DNA of 64,000 bases from the NCBI RefSeq assembly GCF_002995745.1, contig NZ_PVXQ01000014.1, positions 1 through 64,000 on the forward strand, written 5' to 3'. Shown one piece after another: positions 46,746 to 59,200 of the stretch. Origin of the DNA: Clostridium vincentii. Lineage in GTDB: Bacteria > Bacillota > Clostridia > Clostridiales > Clostridiaceae. Numbering within the stretch: position 1 is the stretch's first letter; each line of letters starts with the position of its first letter. The notes beneath the pieces were generated by a model. The model saw only the letters and a program-made list of their open reading frames with translations. It did no database searches and was not told the DNA's origin. Both the position numbers and the translations under genes were made by a program.

Positions 46746-47125
46746 ATAGTATATTTTTCTCCTCTTGATGGATAATCTGGGGGAGATTTTGTTTTAGTAA
46801 AAATAATAAAGGCTTTCCTATAGAACTAGCTATTTAACATCGAGTGAATATTGTTGAAATGTAAATAGTCTGTAGATTATAGATTTAAGGAGAATTTACA
46901 TAGAATATAATTCCATGTAAGTTTTTGCAATAAATCCTATATAATGATATAATTCTAGATAATAATACTATTATTTTAAAGTGATTTAATAAAATTTAGT
47001 TATTAATTGCAACTTGTATAGATTAATCAAAATATGAAATAATTAGTTGCATATGTAATTTAGAATCATTAATAATAATTAATATATTTTATAAATGGTG
47101 GATTACATCGTTAAAAGGAGCAGGT
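46746..47125 (+). other. AT-rich intergenic region before the CRISPR-Cas locus
   Basis: No gene was found. A weak stem (TCTCCTC with GGGGAGA, about 46759-46789) may be the old terminator of the glycosidase remnant. The last 200 nt presumably hold the promoter of the WYL regulator; no box is clear enough to call. Confidence 0.5.
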
Positions 47126-48070
47126 ATGAGCAGTTTGCCAAAGATTTTAAGAATGATATCTATATTAAGTAGCAAAAGAAAAGTGAAAGTTAAATATCTA
47201 TCACAAGAGTTAGGGGTAACTGAAAGACAAGTAGGAAGATATAAAACAGAACTAGATGAATACTTTGATATAAGATCTATTACAGGTCCTGATGGAGGAT
47301 ATGAGTTGAAAGGTAATTTTTTTTCATATAAGGGAAGGCTAACACCTTCAGAAGTGGATAAAATACAAATGATTATTGCCTCTTTAAGTTATGAGAATTC
47401 AGAAGAATTATCTCAGATAATAGATAAACTAAACTTTGGAATATCAAGTAAAAATGAAGAAACATTATTTAGTGAAGAAATAATTCCATATTCGAAACCA
47501 AATACGTCTATACAACATATTAATAAGATTCATGATGATATATATAAAGCTATAAGAGAAAATAAAGAAGTCATTGTAACATATTTGGATAATCAAAGCG
47601 TTATATCGGAAAGGAGAGTGCAACCATATAAATATTTAAAGTATAAAGGGGAACATTACCTAGTTGCATTTTGCCTTTTGAGAAATGAGATACGGTTTTT
47701 CAAATTAGTTAGAATTAAGGAGTATATTATCACAGGTATAAATTTTGTAAGAAAATTTGATATAGATAATTACCTTGATAAGTGTAAAAAAAGCAGTATT
47801 GGAATATATGCTGGAGAACTTATTAAGATAGAGCTGGAGATAGCTCCACCAATGGCTAATACAATAAAAGAAAGAGTGTGGGTTGAAGATCAAGAAATTG
47901 TTCAAATGGATAAAGGAATTATTTTATTTAGGGCAACTATTAGTGAAAGTCCTGAATTATTATCATGGATAATGAGTCTAGGAGAAAGTGTGACTATTCT
48001 TTCACCAGAGAATATAAAAGAAAAAGTTAAGAAAAAAATAGAAAGAATGTTAGAAAAATTAAATTTATGA
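47126..48070 (+). CDS. WYL-domain transcriptional regulator
   Basis: The 314-residue protein has an N-terminal helix-turn-helix (KVKYLSQELGVTERQVGRYK, about residues 21-40) and a WYL-type ligand-binding domain (YKYLKYKGEHYLVAFC region) with a C-terminal WCX extension. WYL regulators often accompany CRISPR and other defence genes and may sense nucleic acid ligands. It reads in the same direction as cas3, 163 nt upstream of it. AAAGGAG lies before the ATG. Control of the cas operon is inferred. Confidence 0.85.
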   Translation: MSSLPKILRMISILSSKRKVKVKYLSQELGVTERQVGRYKTELDEYFDIRSITGPDGGYELKGNFFSYKGRLTPSEVDKIQMIIASLSYENSEELSQIIDKLNFGISSKNEETLFSEEIIPYSKPNTSIQHINKIHDDIYKAIRENKEVIVTYLDNQSVISERRVQPYKYLKYKGEHYLVAFCLLRNEIRFFKLVRIKEYIITGINFVRKFDIDNYLDKCKKSSIGIYAGELIKIELEIAPPMANTIKERVWVEDQEIVQMDKGIILFRATISESPELLSWIMSLGESVTILSPENIKEKVKKKIERMLEKLNL

Positions 48071-48233
48071 CATATAATGTCTACAATGGTTGTTAATATG
48101 TATTTAAGTGGACTTATTAAAAATACTTCCACCTAGAGTAATAAAAGAAAGTAATGGGATATTATTAAAAAATAAAATAATTTATATAGTTATTCATTTA
48201 TTAATACTAAAAAACAAACAAAGGAGTGAGTAT

Positions 48234-50651
48234 ATGGTTTGCGCTCACATTAATCCAATAACTTTAAAGGAACAGAGTGTTAAGGAGCACTTATATAATG
48301 TTTCTAAAATGTCTATGGAATATGGTGCGAAAATTTCCCTTGAAGCTACAGGGAAACTAATTGGTATTCTTCATGATATGGGCAAGGGAACAAAGAGATT
48401 TGATTCTTATATACGATATTCTTGTAAGCACCCTAAGGATAAATCTCTTAAGGGGACAATCAACCATTCCACAGCTGGTGCGAAGTTTATTTATGATAAT
48501 TTTTATAATACTACGGATCAATATCAAAAATTTACAGCTCAAATTATTTCACTGGCAATTTGTTCTCATCATGGTGGGCTTATTGATTGTTTAGACCTTA
48601 AGGGCATGGATAAGTTCACAGATAGAATGAATACAGATAAGGATATTTTATATGAAGAAGCACTGAATTATTTTAAGGAAGAATGTTTTGAAATAGCACA
48701 AATTAAAGAATTGTTCAATAAAGCAATGGAAGAGATAAAAGTTATGTTTATTAAAATTAACAAGATCGATAGCACTGCAAAATTTGGACGATTTGCAGCT
48801 GGAATGCTAGAAAAATATCTTTTTAGTTGTGTTATTGATGCAGATAGATATGATACCTACACCTTTATGGAAGGCAAAGAACAGAATTCCAATATTGATA
48901 GATCTGGTTTATGGAATGAGCTTTCTGATTTGTTAGAAATTAAACTAAAAGGCTATCCAAAAAAGACTAAGATAGATTTATTGAGAGAAGAGGTTTCCTT
49001 ATCCTGTAAGAATTTTGCGGTAAATAGTCCTGGAATATATCAGCTTTCAGTGCCAACGGGTGGGGGGAAGACGCTTTCAAGTTTGAGATATGCTTTAGCC
49101 CATGCAAAGAAGTTTAAGAAGGATAGAATTTTTTATATTATACCCTTTACTACTATAATTGATCAAAATGCTAAGGAAATAAAGGATATTTTAGGCCATG
49201 AGGATATGATTTTAGAACATCATTCAAATCTTATTATTGATTATTCTAAGGATAATGATGATGACCTTGAAGTTTATAAGCTTTTAACTGAGCGATGGGA
49301 TAGTCCTATTATTCTTACCACAATGGTGCAGTTCCTTGATACTTTATTTAGTGGAGGAACTCAAGGCGCTAGGCGGATTCATAACCTTGCGAATTCAGTT
49401 ATAATATTTGACGAAATTCAAGCAATCCCTATTAAGTGCATTAATATGTTCAATAGTGCTATGAATTTTCTATCAAATATCTGTAATGCAACAATTATAC
49501 TCTGCACAGCAACACAACCGCTTTTAGAAAAAACCGAAATGCCTATAAAGCTAAGTGAAAATCCTAATATAATTTCTGATGTACATGAGAAATTTGAACA
49601 ATTTAAACGTGTAAATTTGGTGGATAAAATGGTTGTTGGAGGTTATAGTGCAAATTCACTAAAGAATTTTATTTTGGACAAGATGGATCATGTGAAAAGT
49701 TTGTTGGTGATTTTAAATACTAAAAATTCAGCTAAGGGAGTTTTTAATGAGTTGCTACAAGCAAATCAGGAATTACCAAAAGAAAAACAATACATTATTT
49801 TTCATTTAAGCACTAATATGTGTCCCTCTCATAGAATGAAAATTTTAAGGAATATGAGGATGAAATTAGGGCATGAGAGGGTTATTTGCATTAGTACGCA
49901 ATTAATTGAGGCTGGTGTTAATATTTCCTTTGGCTGTGTCCTTCGTTCTCTTGCTGGACTTGATAATATTGCACAGGCCGCAGGGAGATGCAATCGGCAT
50001 GGGGAAAATGAGGATTATAGTGAGGTTTATATAGTTAATATTGAAGGCGAAAATGTGAGTAAACTTGTGGATATTAAAGCAGGCCAACAGTGTACAGAAC
50101 GAGTGCTTCGTGATTTTAAAGAAAATCCAGATATGTTTGATAAGGATTTGCTATCACAAAAGGCGATGGAAAGGTATTATAAGTACTATTTTCATGAGAG
50201 AAGGAATCAAATGAATTACACCTTATCAAAGGAAAATAGTGATAAGTCAATGTATGATATATTGTCAGGAAATAATGAGGCGGCTAATGAGTTTAATAGC
50301 AGAAATGGTTATAAATCAAAATTAATGTTAAAGCAAGCCTTTAAAACTGCAGGAAATGAATTTCAAGTAATAGATCAAAATACAACAGGAATAATTGTTC
50401 CATATGGGGAGGGCGAGGAGCTTATAACTCTTATAAATGGGGACTGTAGTTTGGGCCAATTAAAACAGTATTTAAAGAGGTCACAACAATTTTCAGTGAA
50501 TTTATTTGAACAGGATAAAAGGAAACTAGAAGAAATGGGAGCATTTATTGGCTTGAAAAATAATACGGTAATTGCTTTAAGGAAGGAATTTTATGGGGAT
50601 GATGTTGGTGTTACTTTTGATAATTCACCAATGGAATTTTGTAATTTTTGA
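48234..50651 (+). CDS. cas3: CRISPR-associated nuclease-helicase Cas3 (type I-C)
   Basis: The ATG at 48234 has AAGGAGTG (48221-48228); the longer frame from 48108 adds a sequence without an RBS. The 805-residue protein has an N-terminal HD nuclease (H47-D48 in GILHDMGKG, then NHSTAG) and a superfamily 2 helicase with Walker A PTGGGKT (near residue 275), the DEIQ box, and motif [12 protein letters not shown]. It degrades target DNA after Cascade recruits it. The HD and helicase are fused, as is normal in I-C. It leads the cas operon. Confidence 0.95.
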   Translation: MVCAHINPITLKEQSVKEHLYNVSKMSMEYGAKISLEATGKLIGILHDMGKGTKRFDSYIRYSCKHPKDKSLKGTINHSTAGAKFIYDNFYNTTDQYQKFTAQIISLAICSHHGGLIDCLDLKGMDKFTDRMNTDKDILYEEALNYFKEECFEIAQIKELFNKAMEEIKVMFIKINKIDSTAKFGRFAAGMLEKYLFSCVIDADRYDTYTFMEGKEQNSNIDRSGLWNELSDLLEIKLKGYPKKTKIDLLREEVSLSCKNFAVNSPGIYQLSVPTGGGKTLSSLRYALAHAKKFKKDRIFYIIPFTTIIDQNAKEIKDILGHEDMILEHHSNLIIDYSKDNDDDLEVYKLLTERWDSPIILTTMVQFLDTLFSGGTQGARRIHNLANSVIIFDEIQAIPIKCINMFNSAMNFLSNICNATIILCTATQPLLEKTEMPIKLSENPNIISDVHEKFEQFKRVNLVDKMVVGGYSANSLKNFILDKMDHVKSLLVILNTKNSAKGVFNELLQANQELPKEKQYIIFHLSTNMCPSHRMKILRNMRMKLGHERVICISTQLIEAGVNISFGCVLRSLAGLDNIAQAAGRCNRHGENEDYSEVYIVNIEGENVSKLVDIKAGQQCTERVLRDFKENPDMFDKDLLSQKAMERYYKYYFHERRNQMNYTLSKENSDKSMYDILSGNNEAANEFNSRNGYKSKLMLKQAFKTAGNEFQVIDQNTTGIIVPYGEGEELITLINGDCSLGQLKQYLKRSQQFSVNLFEQDKRKLEEMGAFIGLKNNTVIALRKEFYGDDVGVTFDNSPMEFCNF

Positions 50652-50665
50652 GGAGGTTGAGTCTA

Positions 50666-51397
50666 TTGGAATACAAAAATATAGTTGAATTTAAAGTTAG
50701 TGGGCGATATGCACTATTTAGTGATCCTATTAATAGAATTGGGGGAGAAAAGTTCTCATATCAAGTACCTACATATCAAGCATTAAAGGGAATTCTTGAG
50801 AGTGTTTATTGGAAACCCACTCTGATTTGGATAATTGATGAGGTAAGGGTTATGAATTTAATTAAAACTCAATCACAAGGTATTCGCCCAATTAATTTCG
50901 GTAAAGAAGGAAACACACTGTCCATATATACGTATTTGGCAAATGCTGAATACCAAGTAAAAGCTCATTTTGAGTGGAATTATAACCGTCCAAATCTAGA
51001 GCAGGATAGAAATGAGAACAAGCATTATATTATAGCTAAAAGAATGATTAAATGTGGTGGTAGACGTGATATTTTCTTAGGAACAAGGGAGTGTCAAGGT
51101 TATGTGGAACCATGTAAATTTGGAGAAGGAGAAGGAGCTTATGACAATTATGGGTCACTTTCTTTTGGACTTATGTTTCATGGCTTTGATTATCCTGATG
51201 AAACTGGAAAAGATAAGCTAACAGCTAGGCTTTGGACACCAGTAATGGACAATGGTTATATAAAATTTTTGAAACCTGAAGAATGCACCATAAAACGTGA
51301 GCTATCATCAATGAAACCTAAGGTTTTTGATGAAACTAACTTCAGTGGATATGCAGAGTTTGAAAAGGAGGGAGAAATTATTGAGCTGGATACATAA
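50666..51397 (+). CDS. cas5c: Cas5c (Cas5d), crRNA-processing Cascade subunit
   Basis: The chosen start is TTG 50666, 9 nt after AGGAGG (50651-50656), giving 243 residues. The N-terminal RAMP fold has [11 protein letters not shown] and the segment [19 protein letters not shown], diagnostic of Cas5d. In I-C systems, which lack Cas6, this subunit cuts the repeat RNA and stays on the 5' handle. It follows cas3 with a 14-nt gap and overlaps the cas8c start by 17 nt. Confidence 0.92.
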   Translation: MEYKNIVEFKVSGRYALFSDPINRIGGEKFSYQVPTYQALKGILESVYWKPTLIWIIDEVRVMNLIKTQSQGIRPINFGKEGNTLSIYTYLANAEYQVKAHFEWNYNRPNLEQDRNENKHYIIAKRMIKCGGRRDIFLGTRECQGYVEPCKFGEGEGAYDNYGSLSFGLMFHGFDYPDETGKDKLTARLWTPVMDNGYIKFLKPEECTIKRELSSMKPKVFDETNFSGYAEFEKEGEIIELDT

Positions 51398-53288
51398 ACT
51401 TTATGATACCTATGAAAATTGCAAAAGTGAAGTAGGGGTTGTAGGGGCAGATGAGAGAAAAACTCCACTTCTTCCTATTGGACATTCAACCCAAAATGCA
51501 CAAATAGAAGTTGTTATTAATGGAGAAGGAAATTTAGTAAGTGCAAGAACACTTGGTAAAGAGGAGACTGTTACAATTATTCCTGTAACGGAAGATTCAG
51601 CATCAAGAGGAAATGGTGTATTACCACATCCATTATGTGATAAATTACAATATGTTGCTGGGGATTATGCAATTTACGTAGAGAAGAAAAATGCAGAGGG
51701 ATTTTATAATGAATATATAAAGAAACTTGAGGGTTGGGGTAATTCTGACTACTGTAATAGAAAAGTTTCTGCAATTTTAAGATATTTAAAAAAGAAACAG
51801 CTTATTGCAGATTTAATAGGTCAAAAGATACTACTATGTGATGATAAAGGCCTTCTTTCTAAAAGTGTGAAGATGGGAGCTAGTGAACAAAGTGATGCTT
51901 TTATAAGATTTAAAGTAGAAATTGAAGGAGAGATTGAATCATCTGTATGGCTTGATCCGGCGGTATATGAAAGTCATATAAATTATTATTTAAGTCTTCA
52001 AGACGAAGTAAAGTTGTGTTATGTAAAAGGAAAAGAAATTCCTTGTTCAGAAAAACATCCAGCAAAGGTTAGGCATACCGGCGATAAGGCAAAGTTAATC
52101 TCAGCAAATGATGAAAGTGGATTTACTTATAGAGGACGATTCACAGATAAAAGCCAAGCTGTAAGTATTGGGTATGAGACTTCCCAAAAGGCCCATAATG
52201 TATTACGCTGGCTTATTGATAAACAGGGTTATAAAAATGGAGACCAAGTGATAGTAGCTTGGGGAACTAAAAATCAGGAGTTACCACCAATTCTTGAAGA
52301 TACCCAGGATTCTATGTTTGGTGAGGAAGAGATTCTTACTATTTCAACAGAAAAGGAATTTGCTAAAAGGCTGAATAAAGCTATTTCAGGTTACAGCTCT
52401 GATATAGATACAAAGTCTGAAATTATAATAATGGGATTGGATGCAGCAACAATAGGACGATTATCCATAACCTATTATCGTGAACTTAACGGCTCTGATT
52501 TTTTAAATAGGATTGAAAATTGGCATAAAACTTGTATTTGGAAACATTCATATAAAAACGTACCTGATGGAGTTGATGAGAAGGGAAAACCAAAATTTAA
52601 ACGGATTACTTTTATTGGATCTCCTTCTCCTAAAGATATAACTCTAGCAGCTTATGGAGATAAAGTAAGTGATAAGTTAAAGAAAGCAACAGTTGAGAAG
52701 CTATTACCATGTATTATTGATGGTGCTCGACTACCTTATGACCTAGTTAATTCAGTTGTGAATCGTGTTTCAAATCCAATCTCAATGGAGAATTGGGAAT
52801 GGAAAAAAGCATTAACTATAAATTGTGCATTAATTAAAAAATATAGATACGATAAATTTAAGGAGGAATGGGAAATGTCACTTGATGAAAATCAGAAGGA
52901 TAGAAGTTATACTTATGGAAGACTACTGGCAATTGCACAACAAATTGAGGAATTTGCATTATATACAGTAGGGGAGAAAAGAGATACTAATGCAGAAAGA
53001 TTAATGCATCAATTTAAAATTCATCCTTATAAAACATGGGGTATTATTACGGATAAACTTAAGCCCTATATTTCAAGATTAGGTTCGAAATGCTCAAAAT
53101 TAACTGAACTAATGACCAAAGTTAATTCTACGATGCCTTATGATGAGTTTACAAGCCAAAAGAAATTAGAGGATAGTTATATTTTAGGATATTATTGTCA
53201 AAGGCAAGTTTTTATTGATGAGAAAAATCAAAGAATTGAAGAAAATCAAAAAAAGAAATTAGAAAAAACAATAAAAGGGGAGAATTAA
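51381..53288 (+). CDS. cas8c: Cas8c (Csd1), large Cascade subunit
   Basis: The start is TTG 51381, inside the end of cas5c, with AGGAGG at 51366-51371; this gives the family-typical start [13 protein letters not shown]. The 635-residue protein is the I-C large subunit that recognises the PAM and helps open target DNA. Csd1 features include [16 protein letters not shown] near the N-terminus and the region [19 protein letters not shown] systems also make a small subunit from an internal start in this gene; I could not place it. Confidence 0.92.
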   Translation: MSWIHKLYDTYENCKSEVGVVGADERKTPLLPIGHSTQNAQIEVVINGEGNLVSARTLGKEETVTIIPVTEDSASRGNGVLPHPLCDKLQYVAGDYAIYVEKKNAEGFYNEYIKKLEGWGNSDYCNRKVSAILRYLKKKQLIADLIGQKILLCDDKGLLSKSVKMGASEQSDAFIRFKVEIEGEIESSVWLDPAVYESHINYYLSLQDEVKLCYVKGKEIPCSEKHPAKVRHTGDKAKLISANDESGFTYRGRFTDKSQAVSIGYETSQKAHNVLRWLIDKQGYKNGDQVIVAWGTKNQELPPILEDTQDSMFGEEEILTISTEKEFAKRLNKAISGYSSDIDTKSEIIIMGLDAATIGRLSITYYRELNGSDFLNRIENWHKTCIWKHSYKNVPDGVDEKGKPKFKRITFIGSPSPKDITLAAYGDKVSDKLKKATVEKLLPCIIDGARLPYDLVNSVVNRVSNPISMENWEWKKALTINCALIKKYRYDKFKEEWEMSLDENQKDRSYTYGRLLAIAQQIEEFALYTVGEKRDTNAERLMHQFKIHPYKTWGIITDKLKPYISRLGSKCSKLTELMTKVNSTMPYDEFTSQKKLEDSYILGYYCQRQVFIDEKNQRIEENQKKKLEKTIKGEN

Positions 53289-53289
53289 T

Positions 53290-54147
53290 ATGAGTAATTT
53301 TATAAACAAGATTGATTTTGCAGTTGTTATTTCCACAAAAAATGCAAACCCAAATGGTGATCCATTAAACGGAAATAGACCTAGAGAAAATTACGATGGG
53401 TTTGGAGAAATTTCTGATGTTTGCATCAAAAGAAAAATACGTAACCGCTTGCAAGATGTGGGACAAGCAATATTTGTTCAATCTGATGAGAGACGTGTGG
53501 ATGGCTTTAGAAGTTTAAAAGATAGAGCAGAGGGCTGTGTAGAGCTTAAAAAATCAAATAAAGATAAGGAAAACTACGCAAAAATAGCTTGTGAAAAATG
53601 GATTGATGTTAGAAGCTTTGGACAAGTATTTGCATTTAAAGCTGGGGATGATAACTCTGTTTCAATAGGCATAAGAGGACCAGTTTCAATCCACTGTGCA
53701 GTAAGTGTTTCACCAATTGAGATATCAAGTATGCAGATTACAAAAAGTGTTAATGGTGAAACTCAGAAAAATCCTGATAAAAAAGCTTCGGATACTATGG
53801 GTATGAAGCATAGGGTTGAATTTGGAGTTTATGTGATTTATGGAAGTATTAATACTCAACTTGCAACAAAAACAGGATTTAGTCAAGAAGATAGCGATCT
53901 TATTAAAGAATCACTTAGAACACTTTTTGAAAATGATTGCTCCTCAGCTCGTCCTGATGGTAGCATGGAAGTTTGTAAGTTGTATTGGTGGAAACATAAT
54001 GCACAGATGGGTCAGTATTCTTCTGCAAAGGTACACAGAAGCCTGCAGATTGTACCAATTGTAGATATACCAAAAAGTATTGATGATTACAATATTTCTA
54101 ATGAAACATTAGACGGGTTAACTCCAGAAATATATGATGGAATATAA
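53290..54147 (+). CDS. cas7c: Cas7c (Csd2), Cascade backbone subunit
   Basis: The 285-residue RAMP protein polymerises along the crRNA. The N-terminal part has NANPNGDPLNGNRPR, the signature of the Csd2/Csh2 family, and RSFGQVFAF further on. It starts one base after cas8c ends, with AAAGGGGAG upstream, and overlaps cas4 by 14 nt. Confidence 0.94.
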   Translation: MSNFINKIDFAVVISTKNANPNGDPLNGNRPRENYDGFGEISDVCIKRKIRNRLQDVGQAIFVQSDERRVDGFRSLKDRAEGCVELKKSNKDKENYAKIACEKWIDVRSFGQVFAFKAGDDNSVSIGIRGPVSIHCAVSVSPIEISSMQITKSVNGETQKNPDKKASDTMGMKHRVEFGVYVIYGSINTQLATKTGFSQEDSDLIKESLRTLFENDCSSARPDGSMEVCKLYWWKHNAQMGQYSSAKVHRSLQIVPIVDIPKSIDDYNISNETLDGLTPEIYDGI

Positions 54148-54802
54148 GGAAGAAGACTTTTTGCTATTGTCTGGGATACAGCATTTTTCCTTTTGTAAAC
54201 GTCAATGGGCATTAATACACATTGAACAGCAATGGCAAGAAAACCTTCGCACAATTGAGGGCGAAATTCTTCATGAGAAAACACATGATACCACCATAAA
54301 AGAAAAACGTGGGGATTTAATTGTTTCCCGTGGAATGGCAATATTCTCACGTACCCTAGGAATAACTGGAGCCTGTGATGTTGTTGAACTACATAAGGCT
54401 TCTGATGGGGTAGATATATTTGGTAGAGATGGAACTTACAAGCCAATTCCGGTAGAATATAAACGTGGAAAACCAAAAGAAGATGAATCAGATGTTATGC
54501 AATTATGCGCACAGGCTATGTGTCTTGAAGAGATGCTATTATGCGAAATTTCTGAAGGCTTTTTGTTCTATGGAGAAACAAAACGTAGGCTTAAAATTAT
54601 TCTTGATGATGAGTTACGTCAGCGAGTAAAAACAATTGTTAAAGAAATGCATGAATTATATGATAGGAGATATACGCCCAAAGTCAAGCTATCTAAAAGT
54701 TGTAAAGCATGCTCACTTACTGAGGTTTGTATGCCAAAGTTATGTAAAAATCCCTCCGCTATTAATTACATCAAAAAAAATATTCTGGAGGTGGAAGAAT
54801 GA
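54134..54802 (+). CDS. cas4: Cas4 adaptation nuclease
   Basis: The 222-residue RecB-type nuclease has four cluster-binding Cys: one near the start (C21 in FCKRQW) and three in the C-terminal part (CKACSLTEVCMPKLC). The nuclease core has GACDVVE and PVEYKRGK, then QLCAQAMCLE. It trims prespacers and checks the PAM with Cas1-Cas2. It starts at one of two adjacent ATG codons inside the cas7c end. Confidence 0.93.
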   Translation: MMEYKEEDFLLLSGIQHFSFCKRQWALIHIEQQWQENLRTIEGEILHEKTHDTTIKEKRGDLIVSRGMAIFSRTLGITGACDVVELHKASDGVDIFGRDGTYKPIPVEYKRGKPKEDESDVMQLCAQAMCLEEMLLCEISEGFLFYGETKRRLKIILDDELRQRVKTIVKEMHELYDRRYTPKVKLSKSCKACSLTEVCMPKLCKNPSAINYIKKNILEVEE

Positions 54803-55830
54803 GAAAGCTACTAAATACACTATATGTAACTTCTCCAAACACTTATTTATCCCTTGATGGAGAAAATATTGTGATTTTAAAAGAACAAATAGAAATCTCA
54901 AGAATTCCATTACATAATCTTGAAGGTATTGTTGCTTTTGGCTACACTGGCGCAAGTCCAGCATTAATGGGTGCATGTGCAAAACGTAATATTGCATTAA
55001 GTTTTATGAAACAAAGCGGCAAATTTCTGGCAAGGGTAGTTGGTGAGGTTAGAGGTAATGTTACTTTAAGAAAAACACAATATAGACTTTCAGACAACAT
55101 AGAGGAAAGCAATAAAATTGCTAGAAACTTTATTTTGGGAAAGATTTATAATGCTCGTTGGGTGATTGAGCGTGCAACTCGCGACTACTCAATACGACTT
55201 GATGTTAATAAGTTAAAAGGTGTTTCTAAAGTTCTTGCAAATTCTCTAAAATCAGTTGAACAAAGTGAGGATTTAGAACAACTTAGAGGTTTCGAGGGGG
55301 AAGCAGCATCACAATATTTTAGCGTATTTGACGATTTAATTCTTCAACAAAAAGAATTCTTTTATTTTCATTGTCGAAATAAACGCCCACCTCTTGATAA
55401 TGTTAACGCAATGTTATCATATGTGTATACAATCTTGGCACATGATGTTGCAGCGGCATTGGAAACCGTCGGACTTGATCCTTATGTGGGATTTTTGCAT
55501 CGAGATAGACCTGGTAGGATTTCACTTGCTCTTGACATGATGGAAGAGTTACGCTCAGTTTACGCAGATCGGTTTGTAATTTCATTAATTAATAAAAGAG
55601 AAGTAAATGCAAAAGGTTTTACTCAAAAGGAAAATGGTGCAGTTATTATGGATGACGATACAAGAAAAACCATCTTGAAAGCGTGGCAGAGTAAGAAGCA
55701 GGAGATAATTACACATCCGTTTTTGCAAGAAAAATTAGAATGGGGACTTGTCCCATATGCACAAGCAATGTTATTGGCAAGGTTTATTCGTGGTGACCTG
55801 GATGGATACCCAACATTTATGTGGAAGTAG
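54799..55830 (+). CDS. cas1: Cas1 integrase
   Basis: The 343-residue protein inserts new spacers at the leader end. Catalytic regions are GFEGEAASQYF (Glu), the His in GFLHRDRPGR, and SLALDMMEELR. The ATGA overlap with cas4 and the 8-nt distance to the cas2 start show tight coupling. All catalytic residues appear intact, so acquisition is probably functional. Confidence 0.95.
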   Translation: MRKLLNTLYVTSPNTYLSLDGENIVILKEQIEISRIPLHNLEGIVAFGYTGASPALMGACAKRNIALSFMKQSGKFLARVVGEVRGNVTLRKTQYRLSDNIEESNKIARNFILGKIYNARWVIERATRDYSIRLDVNKLKGVSKVLANSLKSVEQSEDLEQLRGFEGEAASQYFSVFDDLILQQKEFFYFHCRNKRPPLDNVNAMLSYVYTILAHDVAAALETVGLDPYVGFLHRDRPGRISLALDMMEELRSVYADRFVISLINKREVNAKGFTQKENGAVIMDDDTRKTILKAWQSKKQEIITHPFLQEKLEWGLVPYAQAMLLARFIRGDLDGYPTFMWK

Positions 55831-55838
55831 GTGATAAA

Positions 55839-56129
55839 ATGTTAGTATTGATAACCTATGATGTAAATACTCAAACTCCACTAGGGAGGAAACGCTTGCG
55901 TCAGGTAGCAAAGCAATGTATAAATTATGGTCAACGTGTTCAAAACTCAGTGTTTGAGTGTGTATTGGATGCAGCTAAATGCCGTGAGATCCAATATAAA
56001 CTTGAACAAATTATTGATAAGGATAAAGATAGCTTGAGGTTTTATTATTTAGGTAATAATTATAAAAGCAAGGTTGTGCATATAGGTACAAAAGATTCGA
56101 TTGATGTTGAGGGTACACTTATAATTTAG
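55839..56129 (+). CDS. cas2: Cas2 adaptation protein
   Basis: The ATG at 55839 gives the family start MLVLITYDVNT and has AGGTGA just upstream; the ATG at 55821 lies inside cas1. The 96-residue ferredoxin-like protein bridges two Cas1 dimers. It is the last cas gene, 167 nt before the first repeat. Confidence 0.95.
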   Translation: MLVLITYDVNTQTPLGRKRLRQVAKQCINYGQRVQNSVFECVLDAAKCREIQYKLEQIIDKDKDSLRFYYLGNNYKSKVVHIGTKDSIDVEGTLII

Positions 56130-56296
56130 TGCGAATATTTAGAGAACAGAAATTTATAGATCCTTCGCACCATAAATACAATGAAAATTTCTTGTAAAAA
56201 GCGAAATATATTATAGGAGTGATGTAGTTTAAGAATAAAAATGTAAAAAATGACCAAAAAGTCTCGTAAATTGAACAGATTTTTGGCATTTTTGCT
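56130..56296 (+). promoter_or_regulatory. CRISPR leader
   Basis: This AT-rich non-coding stretch lies between cas2 and the first repeat. It should hold the array promoter and the sites that direct spacer insertion. It ends TTTTTGCT directly before the first repeat. No promoter with standard spacing stands out. Confidence 0.8.
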
Positions 56297-59200
56297 GTCG
56301 CTCCCTATATGGGAGTGTGGATTGAAATATGTTAGAAAGGATACTTTAAATAATAGTGGTATAGTCGCTCCCTATATGGGAGTGTGGATTGAAATTGCTA
56401 CTTAATGGATCTCCTATGCCAACGGAATCTGTCGCTCCCTATATGGGAGTGTGGATTGAAATTCTAGTATCATTTTGCTACAATTTAGGCAGGGGGAGTC
56501 GCTCCCTATATGGGAGTGTGGATTGAAATATCACAAGAAAGAATAGAGTATATTTTTGATGAAGTCGCTCCCTATATGGGAGTGTGGATTGAAATGTGCA
56601 AATTGAGCTTTCACGCTCATTTTTTGAAAGTCGCTCCCTATATGGGAGTGTGGATTGAAATGTTACTTGAAATTACTGTCATTTTATTTTAATAACGTCG
56701 CTCCCTATATGGGAGTGTGGATTGAAATTTCTTTTACTCCTATGGTCACAACTTTGTACTTTGGTCGCTCCCTATATGGGAGTGTGGATTGAAATAAAAC
56801 ATTATAAGTAGACAAATGACTAAAAGTGAAGTCGCTCCCTATATGGGAGTGTGGATTGAAATACAGCAGTCACACTAGATACACAATCAAAACTGAAGTC
56901 GCTCCCTATATGGGAGTGTGGATTGAAATCTAGATTATAGCAAAATGATACTAGAGCATCAAAGTCGCTCCCTATATGGGAGTGTGGATTGAAATGTTGT
57001 TGTTCAGAACAAGCAACCATTATCGGTGTTGTCGCTCCCTATATGGGAGTGTGGATTGAAATCCTCATAAATTGGTCTGTGGTTTTTAAGGGTTAAGTCG
57101 CTCCCTATATGGGAGTGTGGATTGAAATGATATATCATCTATATGTTTTAACAAATCCCTCCTGTCGCTCCCTATATGGGAGTGTGGATTGAAATGTGAA
57201 TACGACTGGATTCGCTGACGAGGAAGTTTTGTCGCTCCCTATATGGGAGTGTGGATTGAAATCTTCATTATTTGATACCATTACAAAATTGTACGGTCGC
57301 TCCCTATATGGGAGTGTGGATTGAAATTTCAAGTGATAGATATTCGTTACTTGAAATTACTGGTCGCTCCCTATATGGGAGTGTGGATTGAAATTAAGTA
57401 ATAATAACAAATACGCAAATTGTTATTAAGTCGCTCCCTATATGGGAGTGTGGATTGAAATATACTATAAGCATAATAATTGGTAGGAACTCCATGTCGC
57501 TCCCTATATGGGAGTGTGGATTGAAATACCAACTCCATTACCATCCAACATAACATTATTTTGTCGCTCCCTATATGGGAGTGTGGATTGAAATCTTTTG
57601 TCCTTTGCAAATATTGACGTTATTTTGAAGTCGCTCCCTATATGGGAGTGTGGATTGAAATGTCAGTCAGCATTACAGCTGGATAGCTTGACTGTGTCGC
57701 TCCCTATATGGGAGTGTGGATTGAAATGCAATTGCAAGTGGAGGAATGGCAATTGCAGGACGTCGCTCCCTATATGGGAGTGTGGATTGAAATTTCGAAT
57801 GTCCTACCGAAACATACTGTGTCATTTAGGTCGCTCCCTATATGGGAGTGTGGATTGAAATAGTTTGAATATTTCCCAACATTCCACATATTGCAGTCGC
57901 TCCCTATATGGGAGTGTGGATTGAAATATTGATGGAGTTGGTATTTCTGACAAAACAATATAGTCGCTCCCTATATGGGAGTGTGGATTGAAATTAAGTT
58001 CAAAACAATTCAAGACTATATCAAGTTAGTCGCTCCCTATATGGGAGTGTGGATTGAAATTAAAAATCTAATATCAACGCTAGCAGGTACATTTTGTCGC
58101 TCCCTATATGGGAGTGTGGATTGAAATCATCCCCTCAATTAATCGTTCCCAAAATAATGTTAAGTCGCTCCCTATATGGGAGTGTGGATTGAAATCATAT
58201 TAAAAGCGTTAGCCAGTACATGCACTCCAGTCGCTCCCTATATGGGAGTGTGGATTGAAATATATAAATAGCAATATGTGCAAACGAAGCGTTAGGTCGC
58301 TCCCTATATGGGAGTGTGGATTGAAATTATTACAATACCATCAATGGTCGGTACTGCCAAGTCGCTCCCTATATGGGAGTGTGGATTGAAATCATTTACT
58401 TCCTTTCCTAGTATTGCGACTTAATGTCGCTCCCTATATGGGAGTGTGGATTGAAATATGCAGTGACTACAGAGCAGAGCATAGAGAAGAAGTCGCTCCC
58501 TATATGGGAGTGTGGATTGAAATTGTATCTCCATTGTTTAACCAATGAACCACCAGGTCGCTCCCTATATGGGAGTGTGGATTGAAATACCGCTGACATG
58601 CCAGACTATGTTGAAATCTATAGTCGCTCCCTATATGGGAGTGTGGATTGAAATATCAGGCAATACTGGTCTTGATAATGGTATAACTGTCGCTCCCTAT
58701 ATGGGAGTGTGGATTGAAATTTATATGATAGCATTCCAGATACTTTAAGTCAGTGTCGCTCCCTATATGGGAGTGTGGATTGAAATATTCATGCTTTTAA
58801 AAATGATTTTGACTATACAAGTCGCTCCCTATATGGGAGTGTGGATTGAAATGTCAGGGAACATCCAGCATTAGCTTTAACCAAGGAGTCGCTCCCTATA
58901 TGGGAGTGTGGATTGAAATATGTCCTAGGGTGCGTATGGTGGTCTAGGGGATAGGTCGCTCCCTATATGGGAGTGTGGATTGAAATAAGCAAGAACAAAG
59001 AGCAGATGCATTAACAGTAGTGTCGCTCCCTATATGGGAGTGTGGATTGAAATTGCATATTGATTGCCTTATGAGCCGGTTAAGCCGGTCGCTCCCTATA
59101 TGGGAGTGTGGATTGAAATGACAATGCAGTTACAGGAGATATTTTTGGAGTATGTCGCTCCCTATATGGGAGTGTGGATTGAAATCACAACAAGTCATAA

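Noticed and set aside
48108-48233. Longer N-terminus of Cas3
   Set aside because: No RBS precedes 48108, whereas AAGGAGTG precedes 48234, where the HD domain lead-in begins.
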